From assembly GCA_963727955.1 (NCBI GenBank), contig CAVSII010000012.1, positions 124,001 through 188,000 of the forward strand: a stretch of 64,000 nt of DNA. Reading direction: 5' to 3'. A model generated the notes under the pieces. The model saw only the letters and a program-made list of their open reading frames with translations, was not told the origin of the DNA and did no database searches. How positions within the stretch are numbered: the stretch's first letter is position 1; every line of letters starts with the position of its first letter. This DNA is from Bog-756 sp963727955 (GTDB lineage: Bacteria; Actinomycetota; Acidimicrobiia; Acidimicrobiales; RAAP-2). Made by a program: the position numbers and the translations under genes. Positions 61,146 through 64,000 of this stretch are shown in pieces.

Positions 61146-61417
61146 GAAGCTGTTCTACCCGGTCTGTTTCCCTCCGTGCGGACCGACGGGACGGGACGCC
61201 TTCACCTGCCCGGAGCCGGCGGGCGGGAGTCCCAGAGGCTGTGGACCGATCAGGCCGGCGGGCGGCCATGAGGTTCCGGTGGCGCCCGTCGGGCCCGGAC
61301 GGCCTCCACTGCCAATGACGGGGAACGGTACTTTGGCCGGGGCCGCACGGCGGATCCTAAGATCGTGCCAGGTGCCGGCACCCTGCCACCCCACCAGACA
61401 AAGGACAGGAACGCCAG

Positions 61418-61942
61418 ATGAAGAAGTCAACCCGACAGTCGTCAGAATCAGACCTGGCGGCACTCGTCCTGCGCCTCACCATCGGCCCCATGATGGTCGT
61501 CCATGGCATGAACAAGGTGCGGGGGCCCGGCGGTCTGGAGGGTACCGAGCGATACTTCGCCTCACTCGGTCTGCAACCGGCGGCCGTCCACGCCCGGGTA
61601 GCCGCGGCCACAGAGATCGGCACGGGAACCTTGATCACGTTCGGCGCAGCCACCCCGCTGGCCGCCGCCGGGATCGTCGGCGTCATGACCGCGGCCGCAG
61701 CCACTGACCACAAGGGCAAGGGGTTCTTCATATTCAAAGGTGGATGGGAGTACGTGGGGGTGGTGGCGGCCACAGCGGCAGCCATCTCGGCCCTCGGGCC
61801 CGGCCGCTACTCGATCGACGCAGCCATGGGCAGATCCCGTGGCGGCCTGCGGCGCCTCTTGCTCACCACCGTATTGGGCGTCGGCGCGGCCACCGGCATG
61901 CTCGTCGCCAGCCGGGGTGGCGACGGCACACCGGCCGGCTGA
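61418..61942 (+). CDS. DoxX family membrane protein
   Basis: This 174-residue protein has four hydrophobic segments. The family pattern is seen in LVLRLTIGPMMVVHGMNKVRG, an early helix with conserved Arg and His, and FFIFKGGWEYVGVVAATAAAIS later. DoxX proteins are membrane partners of thiol-stress enzymes in mycobacteria, and here the gene lies next to a DsbA-like gene and msrB-msrA. AAAGGACAGGA precedes the ATG. Confidence 0.85.
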   Translation: MKKSTRQSSESDLAALVLRLTIGPMMVVHGMNKVRGPGGLEGTERYFASLGLQPAAVHARVAAATEIGTGTLITFGAATPLAAAGIVGVMTAAAATDHKGKGFFIFKGGWEYVGVVAATAAAISALGPGRYSIDAAMGRSRGGLRRLLLTTVLGVGAATGMLVASRGGDGTPAG

Positions 61943-62028
61943 TTGCGGAAATGGGAGGCGGCCGGCGGGTGTTCACTATTAAGAGGGGTGGTTTGGGGTA
62001 GAGGCGAGAGCAGCCAAGCGGAGCCGAG

Positions 62029-62068
62029 GCGGGACCGAGGCAAGGCAAGCGGGACCGAGGCAAGGGAG
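62029..62068. repeat. 20-bp direct repeat before msrB
   Basis: GCGGGACCGAGGCAAG occurs twice at 20-bp spacing (62029-62044 and 62049-62064), and a further partial copy lies before it. The second copy runs into the msrB ribosome binding site GGGAGGA, so a change in copy number would alter the leader of msrB. Confidence 0.65.
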
Positions 62069-62073
62069 GACAG

Positions 62074-62547
62074 GTGACAGACACCTACCGTAAGGATGCA
62101 GGCAAGATTGCCGAGCTGAGCCCCCGGCAGTACGAGGTCACCCAGGAGAGTGCCACCGAGCCTGCCTTCGACAACGAGTTCTGGGACAGTAAGGAGTCGG
62201 GAATTTACGTCGACGTGGTGTCGGGGGAACCGCTGTTCGCTTCGAGACAGAAGTTTGACAGTGGGTGCGGGTGGCCCAGCTTCACTGTGCCACTGGTGCC
62301 GGCCAACGTCGTGGAGAACGAAGACCGGAGCCACGGGATGATCAGAACCGAGGTCCGGTCGGCCCACGGGGACAGTCACCTCGGCCATGTCTTCAACGAC
62401 GGCCCGGCCGACGAGGGTGGGCTGCGCTACTGCATCAATTCGGCCGCTCTTCGGTTCATTCCCTACGACGATCTCGAGGCCGAGGGGTATGGCGAGTACC
62501 GGAAGGTGCTGGATGGACCTATGAGACGGGAGGAAAAGGCTCCATGA
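62074..62547 (+). CDS. msrB: Peptide-methionine (R)-S-oxide reductase MsrB
   Basis: MsrB repairs the R form of methionine sulfoxide in proteins. The 157-residue protein has GIYVDVVSGEPLFASRQKFDSGCGWPSF (key parts VSGEPLF and CGWPSF), RSHGMIRTEVRSAHGDSHLGHVF and the catalytic cysteine in RYCINSAALRF. The two CxxC zinc pairs of zinc-type MsrB are absent: VDVVSG stands where many have CxxC. It is therefore the zinc-free form. The GTG has GGGAGGA upstream, and the msrA start overlaps its stop. Confidence 0.93.
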   Translation: MTDTYRKDAGKIAELSPRQYEVTQESATEPAFDNEFWDSKESGIYVDVVSGEPLFASRQKFDSGCGWPSFTVPLVPANVVENEDRSHGMIRTEVRSAHGDSHLGHVFNDGPADEGGLRYCINSAALRFIPYDDLEAEGYGEYRKVLDGPMRREEKAP

Positions 62548-63065
62548 GCGACACGACATCAAAAGCGATCCTGGCCGGAGGTTGCTTCTGGGGGATGGAG
62601 GACCTCATCCGGAAGCGTCCGGGCGTCATCTCGACACGGGTGGGATACACCGGAGGTGATGTGGCCAATGCAACCTACGGGAATCACGGTACCCACGCCG
62701 AGGCGATCGAGATCACGTTCGATCCGGAGAAGATCACCTACCGCCAGCTGCTCGAGTTCTTCTTTCAGGTTCATGACCCGACGACGCTGAACCGCCAGGG
62801 CAACGACATCGGCCCGAGCTACCGGTCGGCCATCTTCTACCTCGACCATGACCAGCGTCGGGTGGCCGAGGACACCATCGCCGACGTCGAGGCGTCGGGC
62901 CTGTGGCCCGGCAAGGTGGTCACCGAGGTGGCCCCGGCCGGGCCCTTCTGGGAGGCGGAGCCCGAGCACCAGGACTACTTGGAGCACTACCCCAATGGCT
63001 ATACCTGCCATTTCCCCCGTCCGGGCTGGGTGCTGCCCCACCGAAGTGAGGCCGTCGCCCGATAG
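62544..63065 (+). CDS. msrA: Peptide-methionine (S)-S-oxide reductase MsrA
   Basis: MsrA repairs the S form of methionine sulfoxide. The 173-residue protein has the catalytic LAGGCFWGMEDL at the start, VGYTGGDVANATYGNHGTHAEAIEITFDP (key part GYTGG and HAEA), FFQVHDPTTLNRQGNDIGPSYRSAIFY and the closing EPEHQDYLEHYPNGY. ATG overlaps the msrB stop as ATGA, so the two repair enzymes are made together. Cysteines for recycling beyond the first are not obvious, so it may use thioredoxin or mycothiol directly. Confidence 0.95.
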   Translation: MSDTTSKAILAGGCFWGMEDLIRKRPGVISTRVGYTGGDVANATYGNHGTHAEAIEITFDPEKITYRQLLEFFFQVHDPTTLNRQGNDIGPSYRSAIFYLDHDQRRVAEDTIADVEASGLWPGKVVTEVAPAGPFWEAEPEHQDYLEHYPNGYTCHFPRPGWVLPHRSEAVAR

Positions 63066-63089
63066 GCGCTGACCAGCTGAGAGGCCCAC

Positions 63090-63962
63090 ATGGCAGACAA
63101 AGCACCCAACCTTGCCGTGCTCGGAATGGGCACGATGGGCCGGGCCATGGCAGCTTCGGCGCTGCGCAATGGGGTTCCGACCGTTGTCTGGAATCGGAAT
63201 CCCGATGGAGCCCGGAGCCTGGCTGAGCAGGGAGCCGAGGTGGTCCAGTCGGTCAGTGACGCGGTCAAGGACGCGGACGTAGTCATCACCATGGTGACCG
63301 ACACCGATGCCATCACCTCTATCGCCGTTGACCTCGGGATGCTGGAGGCGCTCCGGGCGGGGGCGGTGTGGGCGCAGATGAGCACGATCGGCGTCGAAGG
63401 CACGGCCACCGTCAGCGCCGCAGCCGAGAGGCGACGGCCCGACATCCTCTTCCTCGACGCACCGGTATCGGGAAGCAAGGTCCCCGCCGAGCAGGGGAAG
63501 CTCACCATCTTCGCCTCCGGATCCGAACAGGCGCGACCGACAGTAGAACCGGTGTTCGCCGCCATCGGACAACGCACTGTCTGGCTCGGACCGGCGGGAA
63601 TGGGCTCGCGGATGAAGCTCGTCAACAACACGCTGCTCGCCTTCAGCGCCGAGGGGGTGGCCAACTCGCTGGCCCTGGCCCATCAACTGGGCATCGACGT
63701 CAGCCGGGTACGGGATGCGTTCGAGGGAGGTCCGCTCATCTCGCCGTGGATGGCCGGAAAGCTCGCTCGGTTGCAGGAGGGGAACTATTCGCCCGAATTT
63801 CCTCTGGCCTTGGCCCTGAAGGATGTGCACCTCGCCCTGGGTGAGGCCGATCCGGAGCGTTTCGCTGTTCTCGCTTCGCTAGCTCGGGAATGGGGCGCTA
63901 TCGCCGAACAGGGCCTCGGCGGCCAGGACGTCACGGTGGTAACTCGCTCGCTCGAGGACTAG
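63090..63962 (+). CDS. 3-hydroxyisobutyrate dehydrogenase-like NAD(P)-dependent oxidoreductase
   Basis: This 290-residue protein has an N-terminal Rossmann fold AVLGMGTMGRAMAASALRNG and WNRNPDGARSLAEQGAEV, the sequence VITMVTDTDAITSIAV, the substrate loop DAPVSGSKVPAEQGKLTIFASG and the catalytic lysine in GMGSRMKLVNNTLLAF. The NxxP loop (NRNPDG) suggests NADP. Substrates in this family include 3-hydroxyisobutyrate, tartronate semialdehyde and succinic semialdehyde (GLYR1-like); which applies cannot be told. It starts 24 bases after msrA. Confidence 0.88.
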   Translation: MADKAPNLAVLGMGTMGRAMAASALRNGVPTVVWNRNPDGARSLAEQGAEVVQSVSDAVKDADVVITMVTDTDAITSIAVDLGMLEALRAGAVWAQMSTIGVEGTATVSAAAERRRPDILFLDAPVSGSKVPAEQGKLTIFASGSEQARPTVEPVFAAIGQRTVWLGPAGMGSRMKLVNNTLLAFSAEGVANSLALAHQLGIDVSRVRDAFEGGPLISPWMAGKLARLQEGNYSPEFPLALALKDVHLALGEADPERFAVLASLAREWGAIAEQGLGGQDVTVVTRSLED

Positions 63963-64000
63963 GCGATTTATCAGGGGATTGGCCCGACTGTGGCGTGAGC

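Noticed and set aside
61146..61417. A short coding frame on either strand between the DsbA-like gene and doxX
   Set aside because: Frames here are Pro/Gly/Arg-rich with no ribosome binding site and no recognisable domain, so the stretch is treated as intergenic.

Overview
The window is GC-rich DNA from an actinobacterium, most likely an acidimicrobiia-type lineage (inference from gene content and gene order, not from any search). Pointers are the block clpC-radA-disA-carD-ispD-ispF-rlmB, a SigR/RsrA thiol-stress pair, ergothioneine genes egtB and egtD, a DUF2342 metalloprotease, a tilS-hpt-fol operon, and an aa3-type cytochrome oxidase locus with CtaG factors. No rRNA, tRNA, CRISPR array, prophage or intact insertion sequence was seen.

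Layout. 1-7.0 kb holds single genes: a truncated PEP-mutase-like gene, a GNAT acetyltransferase, a TetR/hydrolase pair with two overlapping operator palindromes, a glutamate dehydrogenase, a methyltransferase, a 20-23 bp tandem repeat, and a nickel/cobalt permease divergent from a Fur-family regulator. 7.1-10.4 kb has a broken MFS gene, a gene-free scar and a large secreted YVTN/PKD protein. 10.7-14.9 kb carries egtB, egtD, a flavin disulfide reductase and a DUF427 gene. 15.0-23.1 kb is the conserved minus-strand housekeeping block ending upstream at clpC, with a trans-polyprenyl synthase gene divergent from it. 24.4-25.4 kb carries two related small secreted proteins with a cysteine-bracketed helical body.

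25.6-31.5 kb and 31.5-36.7 kb are minus-strand cofactor operons: DUF2520-panC-nadB-nadC-coaX (CoA and NAD) and tilS-hpt-folE-folP-(phosphatase-like)-folB-folK (folate). ftsH, often found between hpt and folE, is absent, and a tyrosine-phosphatase-fold gene that has lost its catalytic cysteine sits between folP and folB. sigR-rsrA follow at 36.8-37.7 kb. 37.9-42.9 kb has an amidohydrolase, a class III CoA-transferase, a DHA2 efflux pump and a DinB/MDMPI-type protein. 43.0-49.5 kb is a run of exported proteins: a seven-bladed propeller fused to an SGNH hydrolase, a Tat-exported flavin amine oxidase, a secreted tripeptidyl-peptidase-like hydrolase and a DUF2834 membrane protein.

49.4-53.5 kb has a phytoene-desaturase-like enzyme, a type II lumazine synthase below a KstR-like palindrome, a universal stress protein and a TlpA-like thioredoxin. 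53.5-60.5 kb is the cytochrome c oxidase locus (ctaE, ctaD, ctaC, an extra cupredoxin with a degenerate CuA site, and two CtaG-like assembly factors). The window ends with a DsbA-like protein, DoxX, msrB-msrA and a 3-hydroxyisobutyrate-dehydrogenase-like gene.

Three conserved genes (nadC, ribH, ctaD) are each broken by a one-base length change in a homopolymer. This is more likely sequence error than biology, and it should be kept in mind when reading those genes.
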